Shown in pieces: positions 12,354 through 12,709 of a stretch of DNA of 12,709 nt. The stretch spans positions 1 through 12,709 of the forward strand of contig JAFATL010000183.1 in NCBI GenBank assembly GCA_019243975.1. Direction: 5' to 3'. This DNA is from Actinomycetota bacterium (lineage in GTDB: Bacteria; Actinomycetota; Acidimicrobiia; Acidimicrobiales; JAFATL01). The notes beneath the pieces are model-generated. The model saw only the letters and a list, made by a program, of their open reading frames with translations. It made no database searches and was not told the origin of the DNA. Positions within the stretch are counted from its first letter, which is position 1, and every line of letters starts with the position of its first letter. The translations under genes were made by a program, and so were the position numbers.

Positions 12354-12709
12354 ATGAAACAACCGGTTGGGGTGCTCGTCATGGCCTACGGGACGCCCGC
12401 GTCGGCGGAGGACGTGGAGGCGTACTACACGCACATCCGGCGGGGGCGGGCGCCGACGGCGGAGCAGCTGGCCGATCTGCAGCGACGGTACGACGCCATC
12501 GGGGGCGTGTCGCCGTTGCGGGCGCGCACGCAGTCGCAGGCCGACGCCATCCAGGCCGCGCTCGGCGACGACTACGTCATCGCGCTGGGGCAGAAGCACG
12601 CGGCGCCGTACATCGAGGACGGGGTCGCGTCGTTGGTCGACGCGGGCGTGGCGCGCATCGTCGGCTTGGTGTTGGCGCCGCACTACTCGGCATTGAGCGT
12701 GGGCGAGTA
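12354..12709 (+). CDS. hemH: Ferrochelatase (coproporphyrin ferrochelatase type), 3' end outside window
   Basis: About 118 N-terminal residues are visible. VGVLVMAYGTPASAEDVEAYY at the start, HIRRGRAPTAEQLADLQRRYDAIGGVSPL and LAPHYSALSVGE are ferrochelatase signatures; the His of PHYS corresponds to the metal-binding catalytic His of Bacillus HemH. In Actinobacteria this enzyme usually inserts iron into coproporphyrin III (CpfC), later converted to haem by ChdC/HemQ; that assignment is from family knowledge. The ATG at 12354 lies two bases after a 15-bp inverted repeat and fits the family N-terminus; an ATG at 12381 would be too short. It is probably co-transcribed with hemE unless the repeat terminates the message. 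Confidence 0.92.
   Translation, partial: MKQPVGVLVMAYGTPASAEDVEAYYTHIRRGRAPTAEQLADLQRRYDAIGGVSPLRARTQSQADAIQAALGDDYVIALGQKHAAPYIEDGVASLVDAGVARIVGLVLAPHYSALSVGE

Overview
The window is GC-rich, almost fully coding DNA with nearly all G or C at third codon positions. Gene content and start signals suggest an actinobacterium, possibly a flagellated member of Acidimicrobiia or a related lineage. The placement rests on protein style: a HelD-type RNA polymerase-associated ATPase, an actinobacterial-type FlgN and WhiG/FliA sigma factor, and several genes that look leaderless. No mobile element, CRISPR array, tRNA or rRNA is visible.

Layout. (1) Minus strand, 1-1487: murG is translationally coupled to a CBS-domain/sugar-phosphate nucleotidyltransferase that runs off the left edge. 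(2) Plus strand, 1610-1945: a small zinc-ribbon protein. (3) Minus strand, 5413 down to 1942: a tightly packed operon, rhodanese - crotonase - YjbQ - GH15 glucoamylase/trehalase, meeting the zinc-ribbon gene tail to tail over a shared CTAG. (4) Minus strand, 7350 down to 5452: LuxR-type pseudo-receiver regulator - FlgN - 61-aa unknown - PdxH. (5) Plus strand, 7496-8820: a sigma-28 (FliA/WhiG) gene divergent from the regulator, then a Rid-family gene. (6) Minus strand, 11059 down to 8882: HelD/HelR ATPase. (7) Plus strand, 11247 to the right edge: hemE followed by hemH (cut off).

How the parts relate. The sigma factor and FlgN form a flagellar pair around a divergent promoter region. That region carries a good sigma-28 -10 match right before the sigma gene, suggesting autoregulation, and the regulator opposite has lost its phosphorylation aspartate. 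HemE and HemH are successive tetrapyrrole enzymes. PdxH makes PLP, and the nearby Rid protein belongs to a family linked to PLP-enzyme by-products, although it lacks the key arginine.

The most interesting signals are in non-coding DNA. Three genes have a TANNNT box exactly 7 nt before the start codon, and the sigma gene has its box 8 nt before, which is the geometry of leaderless transcripts. A rare GACTAGTC palindrome occurs in two separate divergent promoter regions. Perfect GC-rich hairpins sit between helD and hemE (9 and 10 bp) and between hemE and hemH (15 bp, covering the hemH ribosome-binding region). I see no clear novel multi-gene system; the genes are mostly recognisable housekeeping families with some atypical residues.
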